Assembly: GCA_947501805.1 (NCBI GenBank)
Contig: CANMXJ010000002.1
Coordinates: 310,001-374,000, forward strand
Direction: 5' to 3'
Length of the DNA stretch: 64,000 bases
From: an uncultured Sulfitobacter sp.
Lineage (GTDB): Bacteria > Pseudomonadota > Alphaproteobacteria > Rhodobacterales > Rhodobacteraceae
The translations under genes and the position numbers were made by a program. The stretch's first letter is position 1, and every line of letters begins with the position of its first letter. Below are positions 46,301 through 54,120 of this stretch, piece after piece. The notes beneath the pieces are model-generated. The model worked only from the letters and a program-made list of their open reading frames with translations. It made no database searches and had not been told where the DNA came from.

Positions 46301-48257
46301 AAACATCCTGCCCAAGGGAAGCTTGGTTGATAGTGCCTTCGAAGCGTTCATCGTGGGCGCGGAGCGCGTTCAGGATTTGCCAGACCACGCGATACTTGTC
46401 GTTGTCGGCAAGGGCTTCCTCGGGCGTCTTGTCGGCGGGAACGCCCACAGGAAGGATGACATAGCCCATGCGTTTGCCGGGGGCGCGGCGCATGACACGG
46501 CCAACGGACTGGACGACATCAATCTGCGACTTGCGCGGGTGGAGGAACATGATCGCGTCCAGTGCCGGGACATCGACGCCCTCCGACAGGCAGCGCGCGT
46601 TGGAAAGGATGCGACAGGTGTTTTCTTCGCTCTCGGCTTTGAGCCAGTCGAGAAGTTCGCCCCGAGACTTGGCGTTAAAGGTACCATCGACATGGCGAAT
46701 TTCACAATTGAGTTGGTGCTTGGCGATGTCGGCTTCCGTCTCGATCACCTCGTCATCGGCCAAGAAGTCGGAAACAACATCGGAGAACTCGTTTTGAACA
46801 AGCTTCGAGCTGGCAATGTCGCGGCAGAAGGCCAGAGCACGCCGCATGGGCTGTGTATCTGCCCCGAGTTCTGATGCGATATCAACTTTGGTGAGGGCCT
46901 TGTAGCAGCCCAGTATGCGGGTTGCATCGTCAAGGATTAGGCCGGTTGTTGGGTCTTCGATCCGGCTCTGGATGGACTTGGCGACAAGTTTCTCGTCCAT
47001 GGCGAGAACGATCACCTTGTAGTCGGTCAACAAGCCTTCCTGAACAGCCCAGCCGAACCCTCGATAGAAGAGGGTTGGGCCGAACATTTCCTCGTTGTCC
47101 ATGGTCGCGAGGGTGATGCCCAGATCGTCGGCCTTGCTCTTGGCCCCGTCGCCGAAGATGCGCGGAGTTGCGGTCATATAGAGGCGTTTCTTGGCGCGGA
47201 TGGTCTCATTATTATGGACGCGAACAAAATTGCTTTCAGTCTGTCCGTCCAGCGTTGCCCCGGTGGTGCGGTGTGCCTCGTCGCAGATGATGAGGTCGAA
47301 GGACGGCAAGCCGTGATCGCGTTGAGCGTCGGCGATGACTTGGATTGACTGATACGTGGCAAAGACCACTGTCATGCGGCCTTGGGCTTCATCCGCTGCC
47401 CTAGCTGCGAGTTTTGCCGGGTCGGTCGTCGCCGGGAAGGCGAGGTCAAGGATATCGATCTCGGCGACATCGTCCTTGAACTGGCGGCGTTTACCGACCT
47501 GTGTATCGGAACAAACAGCAAAAGACCGGAGCGGGATCTCTGTGTCGCTTGTCCATTCCCTTACCGTCTGCGCCATAAGCGCAAGCGAAGGTACGAGGAA
47601 TAGGACCGTTCCATCAGCTCCGACAAGGTCTTCCGCGATTTTGAGGCTGGTAAAGGTCTTGCCAGTGCCGCAAGCCATGATGACCTTACCGCGATCATGC
47701 TCTGCAAGCCCTTTGCGCACTGCGTCGAGCGCGTCGGACTGGTGCTTGCGGATTTCCTTCTTGGCTTCCAAGACGACTTGGCCTTGCGCGGCAAACTGCG
47801 ACCAATCAATCGGGCTATTTCGTAGATCGTTCAAACCAATCCTGATGACCGGGATTGACTGTCCATGTAGCATTTCCACTGCACTGGATGACCAATCCAC
47901 TTCTGTTGCGTCAATAACGATCCTGCGCGCGAAAGGCTGCTTCGAAGAAGCTGCCAAAAATGAATCAATGTCTGATTTGGAAATTTTGTGGGACGGACTG
48001 TAAAACTTACACTGAATTGCAGCATAGCCCTCATGGCCGCGAAGTTTCGCGACCAAATCAATACCGACGTCTTTTCCGTCCCAGCCGTTTTCATTTGCCC
48101 AGTCTGCCCACGACTGAACGTCCTCATAGTGCTCGGCTTGCATTGGGTCATTCATCAAATACGCAATGCAAAGGCGCTCAAAATAGGTTCCCTTTTCCCG
48201 CTCGGTTCTTGCGCCTTCGCGGAATGTTTCAAGTATGGCATTTAAGGATTGCGACAT
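43365..48257 (-). CDS. Type ISP restriction-modification enzyme
   Basis: A single-chain restriction-modification protein of 1630 aa. Domain order: Mrr-like nuclease (residues about 1-150, with Asp67 in GIDLVAK and Gln82-Lys84 in IQCKF), SF2 helicase-translocase (Walker A ACGTGKT 195-201, DEAH 326-329, MTATPRI, and QSVGRVMRRA), a coupler, an N6-adenine methyltransferase (DPFTGTGTF about 920 and NPPY about 1026) and a C-terminal target-recognition region. This fits the type ISP group (LlaGI, LlaBIII: 1570-1580 aa), where one polypeptide cuts and protects DNA. Two small genes follow in the operon. Confidence 0.9.
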   Translation of the reverse strand: MSQSLNAILETFREGARTEREKGTYFERLCIAYLMNDPMQAEHYEDVQSWADWANENGWDGKDVGIDLVAKLRGHEGYAAIQCKFYSPSHKISKSDIDSFLAASSKQPFARRIVIDATEVDWSSSAVEMLHGQSIPVIRIGLNDLRNSPIDWSQFAAQGQVVLEAKKEIRKHQSDALDAVRKGLAEHDRGKVIMACGTGKTFTSLKIAEDLVGADGTVLFLVPSLALMAQTVREWTSDTEIPLRSFAVCSDTQVGKRRQFKDDVAEIDILDLAFPATTDPAKLAARAADEAQGRMTVVFATYQSIQVIADAQRDHGLPSFDLIICDEAHRTTGATLDGQTESNFVRVHNNETIRAKKRLYMTATPRIFGDGAKSKADDLGITLATMDNEEMFGPTLFYRGFGWAVQEGLLTDYKVIVLAMDEKLVAKSIQSRIEDPTTGLILDDATRILGCYKALTKVDIASELGADTQPMRRALAFCRDIASSKLVQNEFSDVVSDFLADDEVIETEADIAKHQLNCEIRHVDGTFNAKSRGELLDWLKAESEENTCRILSNARCLSEGVDVPALDAIMFLHPRKSQIDVVQSVGRVMRRAPGKRMGYVILPVGVPADKTPEEALADNDKYRVVWQILNALRAHDERFEGTINQASLGQDVSDRIEIIGYGSKELDAITATVEDLPNKTAAKRSGIGAGEGGNSDDDILVEDDNEPELPLVIDDFSRAIMAKIVKKCGDREYWDRWAGSLRQIALAHITRLKALLEDPEGKQRKAFDLFLSELRDDLNNTITEQDAIEMLAQHLITQPVFDVLFEGHAFTKENPVSRAIQGVLEALEDSHLEKENRDLEEFYASVRNKVHGLTDPAAKQDLIRQLYDNFFGVAFKETRDRLGIVYTPTEIVDFIIHSVDGLLRDEFGESLGSEGVHIIDPFTGTGTFITRLLQSGLIAPEQLEQKFKHEIHANEIVLLAYYIAAINIEAVYSSLAKGSYLPFEGICLTDTFEMWEKPDLVARLMPDNSERRQRQRELDIRVIMGNPPYAVAHHINYDDLDAKIGSTYAARSTATNKNALYDSYIRAIRWASDRLEDSQRGVIGFITNGGWVDANTADGLRKTLVDEFSSLYVFHLRGNQRTSGETSRREGGKIFGAGSRAPIVITFLVKNPDAAQQGRIFYHDIGDYLSREDKLKIIAGFRSLRGITEADGWTEITPNEHGDWVKQRNQDLSKFMPIGIKKASKDHAIFTVFSNGLKTNMDAWAYNSSPSELEANMRRLAEVYNSEVERYAREGSGQQIEDFAVKDPRRISWHSALYPKAQRGITAEIDPSKVVPCVYRPFFKQNAYYDRMFNQRVSQLPSIFPTGREDNRIIMVKQNWQGYGHFVLMTDCIVDLQTDGGSQCFPLFLYEVAIDAAKDDLLSSLEASTEMLARQSISQNALSDFLAKHPGKPITAEDIFYYTYAILHSLDYHDIFGENISKELPRVPCVKKWEDFTRFVEAGRALGDLHVGYESVEPYPVTVKEGDLDLAHIPDPEKFFRVEKMAFGKKKDRSTISYNANITLIDIPMEAYDYVVNGKSAIEWVMDRQKVTVDRYNPNTKKGSDIVNDPNRYAIETVGDPRYPYDLLRRVITVSLETVKIVKALPKLDI

Positions 48258-48605
48258 GCTCTCGCCTCTTTGCGGAATTTGATGCGGCGCGGCTTTTTGG
48301 TTTTCGCGTGCCTTTCAAGCTATTTGCTCATGATGTCACCCTCTGCGCAAGATACCCTCCGACACATCCATCCCGAGAACGCCTCTCCCGCGCAACCATG
48401 CCGCGCCGCCGCGCGCCGGTCGTCGTCCTGCGGCAGGCAAAAAAGTTGGAAAAATTTCTTTGGTCTGCGGGCGCTTGAACCAACCTTCAAAGTGTCGGGC
48501 GGGAACGGTGCCACTCCTTGCCGCCGCATAGGCGGCTTAGAAAAAATCGACGCTCTTGAAGGATCACGACGAACGCCAACCCCGCCCGACGCTGGCTCCG
48601 TAAAC
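48258..48605. other. Intergenic region upstream of the ISP operon
   Basis: No convincing gene. Holds the promoter side of the leftward ISP operon. Local composition is GC-rich with runs such as GCGCCGCGCGCC. The ArdC terminator lies at its right edge. Confidence 0.4.
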
Positions 48606-48639
48606 AAAACGCCCCCGGCCTTTCGGTCGGGGGCGTTTT
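48606..48639 (-). terminator. Intrinsic terminator after the ardC-like gene
   Basis: AAAACGCCCCCGGCC and GGTCGGGGGCGTTTT form a 15-bp stem with one G-T pair and a 4-base loop, with the T-run on the minus strand. It is 14 bp after the ArdC-like stop. Confidence 0.85.
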
Positions 48640-48652
48640 CGTGTGGGGCCGC

Positions 48653-49543
48653 TTATTCAGCGGCCACCGTTTGACTTGCCTCGGTCAGGCCCTGGACAAA
48701 GTCCAAGGCCTTTTGCGCTTCGGATGCTGCGCGGAAGATGGCGCGGTTGTCCTCCTTCATCGCTTTCATCCAGCCCTCAATATACGCTCCGCTTTGGTCA
48801 AAATCCGGGGTCAGGCCAAGGGTCGCGCAGATCAGACAATTTCCGATTTCCGCGACAAGTTCTTCGAAGGCATAGGCCTTGCGGTCGCTGTGCCGCTTGA
48901 ACCGGTCCAGCCGTTTGTCCGCGCCGGTCCAATGCGTCAGCTCGTGGGCCAAGGTGGCATAGTACCCATTGCTGTCGTGGAAGGTGTTCGCCTCGGGCAT
49001 GTGGATGAAGTCGCCCCCGATATTGTAGAACGCGCGCGGCTGGTTGCTGTGCCGGATATCCGCGCCGGTGGCGGCAAAGAAGGCGTCCAGCTCGGGGTCG
49101 CGCTCGGTGCCCAAATCCCGCGCCGGGGTTGGCTTGTCGTAGAACTCTTCGGGCAAGCCGTCGATCTGATCGGCGTTGAACACGCGGTAGGATTTCGCAA
49201 AGGGAATGACCTTGGTTTCGCTCTGGTTGGCCTCGTCGTCAATCTCGGTCGTGGTGTAGTAAACCACCTGCGATGACTTCTCGCCTTTTCGCACGGCCCC
49301 GCCAAGGTCTTTGGCTTGTTTGAAGGTCATCCAGCGTGCGGATTTGTAGCCCTTGCTTGCCGCGATTGACCACAGGACCAAAACGTTGATCCCGCGATAA
49401 GGCTCGCCGTTGTGTCGCTGGGGCAGACCTGCGCCCGCTGCGCCGCCGGTCCAAGGCTTGCGCCACGGTGCGCACCCGGCCACAATGGCCGCGATGATCT
49501 GATCGGTGATCTCTTGTTGAATGTTGAATTTCTGTTTCGTCAT
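48653..49543 (-). CDS. ArdC-like anti-restriction protein
   Basis: A 296-aa protein of the ArdC type. The N-terminal part (about 1-130: QQEITDQIIAAIVAGCAPWRKPW...NVLVLW...ARWMTFKQAKDLGG) is the ssDNA-binding domain (DUF1738). The C-terminal part is a zincin-like domain with the HELTHW metal motif and a downstream Glu in AFEELVAEIG. ArdC proteins protect incoming DNA from restriction in the recipient. The ATG at 49543 has a GGAGAG site; an ATG at 49567 is less likely. Monocistronic, with a strong terminator. Confidence 0.88.
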   Translation of the reverse strand: MTKQKFNIQQEITDQIIAAIVAGCAPWRKPWTGGAAGAGLPQRHNGEPYRGINVLVLWSIAASKGYKSARWMTFKQAKDLGGAVRKGEKSSQVVYYTTTEIDDEANQSETKVIPFAKSYRVFNADQIDGLPEEFYDKPTPARDLGTERDPELDAFFAATGADIRHSNQPRAFYNIGGDFIHMPEANTFHDSNGYYATLAHELTHWTGADKRLDRFKRHSDRKAYAFEELVAEIGNCLICATLGLTPDFDQSGAYIEGWMKAMKEDNRAIFRAASEAQKALDFVQGLTEASQTVAAE

Positions 49544-49990
49544 AATGCTCTCCGTTTTTGAATGCACCGACGATGTGCGTTCGGTTTCAGATCCCGGAAG
49601 AAGATTTCCGACCGTCGGCTGATGTGTGTGATCGGACGGTTCCTGTTCCGAAAATCAGTGCTGAATTCAGGACTGAGGCCGCAGGCGGCTGTTCCTGCAA
49701 ATCTGCCACGTGGCGAACGCGGGAGGGGGCGAGGCAAGATTTGAAAAGTGGAGGGGTATCACCCGACAACGCAGCGCGGCGTCAGCCGTGACCGTTGTTG
49801 GGGAGACCGCTTTTTAATGCTTGCCCGAGGGGGGGGCCGCGCCCTCACCCTGACTTTTGTTGGCTTCTGGCTGTACGAACGGCTCGGGGCTGCAAACGTG
49901 CCGCGACCCACAGCGATTCATTTGTGGGTTGAAGAGGTTGCTCAAACCATATCAATTGATAGTCAACGCTCGATATTGAGAGGGCCAGAC
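49544..49990. other. Intergenic region between ardC-like gene and darT
   Basis: No gene is called; the frame of darT stays open through it with an ATG at 49748, but the conserved part starts at 49991. There is an imperfect hairpin (ACCGTC at 49611, GACGGT at 49635) and the 10-bp palindrome CTGAATTCAG. Two promoters, one for each divergent gene, are expected here. Confidence 0.4.
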
Positions 49991-50707
49991 GTGCCGAACC
50001 GGTTTGTTTTTCGACAAGTTCATTTTGAAGACCTGCCAACATTTTTGGCGGATGGTGAAATTAGGGCGAAAAATCATTTGGCTCCGCAGCTCTGCCACCA
50101 GACCTCATATCAAGATATTGTCAATCGGCGTGGTACGGACGAGTTTCAGATGCCGAACGGCACCGTGGTCAACGACTTTGTGCCGTTTTATTTTAGTCCA
50201 ATCACATCGTTCACTTACACAATCTATATGAAAAACGTGCCATTGGTCTCTCCGGCAGGAGTAGAACTTCGCAAAGCTTGCGAGGATGATCGGATCTTTT
50301 TGGTCAGCTCACCACAAGCATTCGTAGATTCCGGTTTGTTTACGTGTTTCAGCGACTATGCGTTGAATTCGAGAGCGCCGATGCCAACGATTGAAACCGA
50401 TCTCACCAAGCTCGAAGAACACGTTCATTGGAACGTGTTCGATGATTATCCGATGGTTGCGGCTATACCGGACATCGTTTACCCGGGTGTCTGCAAGTGG
50501 TACCACAACATGGCAACCCCGCCAGGGCGCATGACGCGTAGCGCAAAGCGCATGGCTGAGTTCTTGGTTCGCGGCGCTGTACCGTTGGACAAAATTATGT
50601 GTATCGTGGTCAAAACGGACGCGATGCGAGCTACCTTGGGAGGTATGATGGCTGCTTCGGCTTGGGATATCCCGATCCTGACAAAGCGTGGGTGCTTCTA
50701 CGGATGA
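49991..50707 (+). CDS. darT: DarT-family ssDNA ADP-ribosyltransferase toxin
   Basis: A 238-aa toxin of the DarT (DUF4433) family that links ADP-ribose to bases in single-stranded DNA and blocks replication. Visible are FRQVHFEDLPTFLADGEIRAKNHLAP (NAD+-binding N-terminus), VVNDFVPFYFSPITSFTY, and KRMAEFLVRGAVPLDKI, where Glu190 corresponds to the catalytic Glu. The GTG at 49991 has GAGAGGG upstream; the frame is open back to 49748 but that part lacks conservation. Overlaps darG by 4 bp (ATGA), the common toxin-first order. Confidence 0.85.
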   Translation: MPNRFVFRQVHFEDLPTFLADGEIRAKNHLAPQLCHQTSYQDIVNRRGTDEFQMPNGTVVNDFVPFYFSPITSFTYTIYMKNVPLVSPAGVELRKACEDDRIFLVSSPQAFVDSGLFTCFSDYALNSRAPMPTIETDLTKLEEHVHWNVFDDYPMVAAIPDIVYPGVCKWYHNMATPPGRMTRSAKRMAEFLVRGAVPLDKIMCIVVKTDAMRATLGGMMAASAWDIPILTKRGCFYG

Positions 50708-51741
50708 CGATAAGAACCAAAAAAGGCGACATGTTTGCAGAGCCTGTGGAGGCTCTTGTGAACACTGTGAATTGTGTTGGCGTCATGGGAAAAGGCGTCG
50801 CTTTGGAGTTCAAGAACAGATGGCCTGCAAACTTCCGGGCCTACAAATCCTTATGCGATGCCAAAGGCTTGAAGCCCGGCCAAATGTTCGTCTTCGATAC
50901 CAAGGAACTGTTCACCTCGGAAGGCCCGCGATACCTGATCAACTTCCCGACGAAGGCCCACTGGCGCTCAAAGTCGAAGATGGATTACGTTGAGGACGGC
51001 CTCGATGCGCTGGTTGAGACCATCCGAGAGCACGAGATAACGTCCATCGCGATTCCACCCCTTGGCTGCGGAAACGGTGGGCTGGACTGGGCAGATGTTC
51101 GGCCTTTGATCGAAGCAAAGTTGTCTATACTCGATGGGGTCGACATTGTCTTGTTCGCGCCAAAGCACGCTGCTGACGCCCCTGAGCACGTTCATTCGGG
51201 CCTGCCGATGACGTTCCAGCGCGCCATTCTGCTCAAAGCCCTCAACGACCTTGAACGCTACTTTGATGGGTCTTTCGACAGAATTTCTCTGCAAAAAATC
51301 GCGTATTTCCTGCAAGCATTGGGCGTGGACTTCCAACTGAAATTTGCCCGCAATCTGCACGGCCCCTATTCGGACACCTTAAAGCTGGCCTATGTCTCTA
51401 TGGAGCGTCATGGCATGATCGACGGTTTCCGAAGCGGCGAACGTCAATCGCACGTAACGCCTAGCGGATGTGCCGTTGCAAATGAGTTCTTGAATCAAGC
51501 TGAACCTGCTGCGAACGATATAATCGATCGGTTAAGCAAGCTAGTGCAAGGGTACGAAAGTCCATATGGATTAGAGCTTTTGTCCTCGGTTCATCTGCTT
51601 GCGCATCACGAAGGCCATTTCCCAGTGGAAAAGATCATTCAGGCGATGCAGGGATGGAGTGAAGCAAAGCGGAACAAATTCAGCGAGGACGCGATCCGCG
51701 CTGCCTACGACCGTCTGAAAGAAGATGGCCTGCTAATTTAA
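50704..51741 (+). CDS. darG: DarG macrodomain antitoxin
   Basis: The antitoxin of DarT, 345 aa. The N-terminal macrodomain (about 1-155) has VNTVNCVGVMGKGVALEFKNRWP and IAIPPLGCGNGGLDW, the ADP-ribose-binding loops that let it remove the DNA modification. The C-terminal part (about 165-345) is a helical domain (RISLQKIAYFLQALGVDF...HGPYSDTLKLAY) that binds and holds DarT. Such pairs act in phage defence through abortive infection. The ATG at 50704 overlaps the darT TGA. Confidence 0.88.
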   Translation: MTIRTKKGDMFAEPVEALVNTVNCVGVMGKGVALEFKNRWPANFRAYKSLCDAKGLKPGQMFVFDTKELFTSEGPRYLINFPTKAHWRSKSKMDYVEDGLDALVETIREHEITSIAIPPLGCGNGGLDWADVRPLIEAKLSILDGVDIVLFAPKHAADAPEHVHSGLPMTFQRAILLKALNDLERYFDGSFDRISLQKIAYFLQALGVDFQLKFARNLHGPYSDTLKLAYVSMERHGMIDGFRSGERQSHVTPSGCAVANEFLNQAEPAANDIIDRLSKLVQGYESPYGLELLSSVHLLAHHEGHFPVEKIIQAMQGWSEAKRNKFSEDAIRAAYDRLKEDGLLI

Positions 51742-52142
51742 CTCAAACTACTCTTTGCCGAAGACCATTCTTGCTCAGCCACGGTAGTTGCAACCGAACT
51801 ACCGCCATCCTCAAGTAACTGATTAAACTTTGAAAAGTTGCGGCTTTTGTTCGTCCGCGAGAGTTTAAGCCTGTTTTCCAATTCCCTGTAAGGGAATCCG
51901 GGGCCAAAACAGTTTTGGCCCTTCTCTCTATGGGGGCTTGGGCGCAAAGTGGTGATACTATCGCACGATCAAAGCCCTTTTTATAAATACATCATAAAAT
52001 CAATACCTTGCACTCTGGCAATGTGCCTCGCAACCGTCGCAGTCGTTCCAGCCAAGAATTTTCTGACTGGGCACAGCAAAAATGTTTTGGACTGTTCTCC
52101 GTTTGTACCCAGTTCCTGATCTCAACAGGAAAAGAGTACGCC
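51742..52142. other. Intergenic region with two adjacent hairpins
   Basis: No gene is seen. It contains ATTCCCTGTAAGGGAAT (51881-51897) and GGGCCAAAACAGTTTTGGCCC (51901-51921), two perfect inverted repeats separated by 3 bp, followed by CTTCTCTCT. The second could end the darTG transcript; the pair may instead be a repeat or a replication/regulatory site of the element. Confidence 0.5.
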
Positions 52143-52445
52143 ATGAGACACATTCACATCTCCAAACCAGACTACATCGGAACAACGCCCGAGATCATTG
52201 CGCGCGTGTTGCGCGCTCGGAACCCCGGTCTTTCGTATCGCGACCGAGCCGCCTTGACCCGCGCCACTCTTGGGCGGCGGTTCGTAGACCGGGAGGTCTG
52301 TGTGCTGCGTGCGCCCGGAAACGACAAGCGCATGATCGCGGTGGACACGCCCTTGCCGCCGTTGGCCCGATCACATGTCGAAAGCAAAGCCATCATCCGT
52401 TGGGTTGACGACAACGGAACCATCATTCTCGAACCCGTCAAATAA
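52143..52445 (+). CDS. Unknown protein upstream of the replication helicase
   Basis: A 100-aa basic protein beginning MRHIHISKPDYIGTTPE. Rich in Arg in the first half (RVLRARNPGLSYRDRAALTRATLGRRF), which suggests nucleic-acid contact. No family is recognised. Purine-rich GGAAAAGAG lies about 8-16 bp upstream of the ATG. It is 51 bp before the D5-type helicase gene and could be a small regulator or replication accessory of the element. Confidence 0.55.
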   Translation: MRHIHISKPDYIGTTPEIIARVLRARNPGLSYRDRAALTRATLGRRFVDREVCVLRAPGNDKRMIAVDTPLPPLARSHVESKAIIRWVDDNGTIILEPVK

Positions 52446-52496
52446 ACCCTTCCGAACCATAGCGGAGCCAAACCTAACATTTGAAAGGAAACAATT

Positions 52497-54116
52497 ATGG
52501 AGCATCACAGCAAGCAATACGCACGCATCAAGAAAGCGCTGGCCACAGCGGAAAATTTGGAAATCAAGAATCTCAAAAAGCAGAAAGACGCGGTCATCGA
52601 ACACGACACCCCCCGCAAACTTCGCCCGACCGTCAATGCGGTTCTGGCCCGCGCAGGCGCGGGCTTCGACCTTACAGATTTGGGCAACGCGGATCGGCTG
52701 CTGGCCAAGTACGGCGACCGAGTGGCCTATGTCGGAGAGATCGGCTGGGTGGTTTTCGATGGCCGCTGCTGGGACCGGCAATCCGGCGGCAAGCGTGCAA
52801 AGGGAATGGCCGGAGAGATTGCGCGCAGCATAAAAGAGGAGTGCAAATACCTTAAAAGGAAAAAGCAGGTTCCGCCGCGCCTGCAATGGTCACGGCGTTC
52901 GGCCAGCGCTTCTGCGATCAGAGGAATGTTGGAGATGGCGGAACCGGCGGTTTTGACCTCACTCGACGCCTTCGACAAACAGCCGCACCTCTGGAACGCC
53001 CAGAACGGCACGCTTGATTTGATCACCGGTCAGCTCATGCCATTTTTGCCCGCCAATATGATGACGGGGATAGCGCCACTGCATTATGATCAGGGCGCAC
53101 AGTGCCCCAACTGGGACGGGTTCATCACCGACATCACCTGCGGTTGCACGGCCCTCGCCGGGCTGCTCCAACGCGCGGTCGGGTATTCGATGTTCGCGCA
53201 TCAAGAAGAACAAGTCGCCTTCTTCCTCACTGGCGATGAAACGGACGACAAGAGGAACGGCAGCAACGGCAAAAGCCTGTTCCTCGCGATCATCGCCGCC
53301 GTCTTTGGGCAATACCAGACCGGCGTGGACAAAGGTCTGATCACGCAGGCCGCGCGCAAATCCGGCATCAACAGCGATGTGGCGGCGTTGTCGGGCAAAC
53401 GCCTTGGCATCGGCGGCGAGTTCGACCGCAACGATGTGATGGATGAACGCGAGTTCAAGCGGCTGACCGGCGAAGACGTGATCAAGGCGCGCTTCCTACG
53501 GCAGGAATATTTCGATTTCTACTCGATGGCGACGCTTTGGTATGCGACGAATTACATGCCGCTCATCCAAAGTCAGGACGCCGGGGTCTACCGCCGCACG
53601 ATCATCATCCCCTTCCTCGCCAAGTTCCACGATGCTTGGGAGTGCCCCAAGGGCGGCAAGGTCAAGGATATCAAGCTGAAAGCTCGTTTGCTGGATGAGC
53701 TTGAAGGCATCTTCCGCTGGTGCGTCGAGGGCGCGGTGGCCTATGCACAAGGCGGGCTGAATGTGCCGGGGCATCTGTATGCCGTCCGCAACGCCAAGAA
53801 GAACGATTTTGACCCACTGTCGGACTTCGCTTCCATCTGCCTCGATATCGGCCCCGAAAAGGTTGAACAGGCAGGCAATCTCTTCCGGGCCTATGAACGC
53901 TTTGCCGAAGTCAATGAAGGCCAGAAGCTCACAAGCACCGCCTTTGGCCGCCGCCTGAATGGCATGGGCATTGTAAAAGATGCAGACCTGTCCAAGCGGC
54001 TGGTCTATCGTCGTGGGGCCTGCCTGAACAAGGTCGGTAAGGCCTATTTCAACGGCATACGCGGCCTGATTGAACTCGAAAATCAGGACCGCGCGGACCT
54101 TCTGCGCGTCGTATGA
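52497..54116 (+). CDS. P4/D5-type replication helicase (phage/plasmid primase family)
   Basis: An SF3 helicase of 539 aa. The D5_N-like segment comes first (GWVVFDGRCWDRQ, WNAQNGTLDL), then the SF3 Walker A in NGSNGKSLFLAIIAAVFG and the Walker B/sensor region LGIGGEFDRNDVMDEREFKRLTGED, then ATLWYATNYMPLI. A primase (AEP or TOPRIM) domain is not seen at the N-terminus; the usual start is shortened. It is probably used for element replication after excision or transfer. Convergent with the relaxase gene (stops 4 bp apart). Confidence 0.87.
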   Translation: MEHHSKQYARIKKALATAENLEIKNLKKQKDAVIEHDTPRKLRPTVNAVLARAGAGFDLTDLGNADRLLAKYGDRVAYVGEIGWVVFDGRCWDRQSGGKRAKGMAGEIARSIKEECKYLKRKKQVPPRLQWSRRSASASAIRGMLEMAEPAVLTSLDAFDKQPHLWNAQNGTLDLITGQLMPFLPANMMTGIAPLHYDQGAQCPNWDGFITDITCGCTALAGLLQRAVGYSMFAHQEEQVAFFLTGDETDDKRNGSNGKSLFLAIIAAVFGQYQTGVDKGLITQAARKSGINSDVAALSGKRLGIGGEFDRNDVMDEREFKRLTGEDVIKARFLRQEYFDFYSMATLWYATNYMPLIQSQDAGVYRRTIIIPFLAKFHDAWECPKGGKVKDIKLKARLLDELEGIFRWCVEGAVAYAQGGLNVPGHLYAVRNAKKNDFDPLSDFASICLDIGPEKVEQAGNLFRAYERFAEVNEGQKLTSTAFGRRLNGMGIVKDADLSKRLVYRRGACLNKVGKAYFNGIRGLIELENQDRADLLRVV

Positions 54117-54120
54117 CGGA

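Noticed and set aside
45402-46874. A 490-codon open frame antisense to the ISP gene
   Set aside because: It mirrors the coding frame of the well-supported ISP enzyme and has no recognised motif or ribosome site. Long antisense frames are common in GC-rich genes.
52497-54116. The element as a prophage
   Set aside because: The helicase is phage/plasmid-like, but no capsid, terminase, portal or tail genes are present, while relaxase and oriT are.
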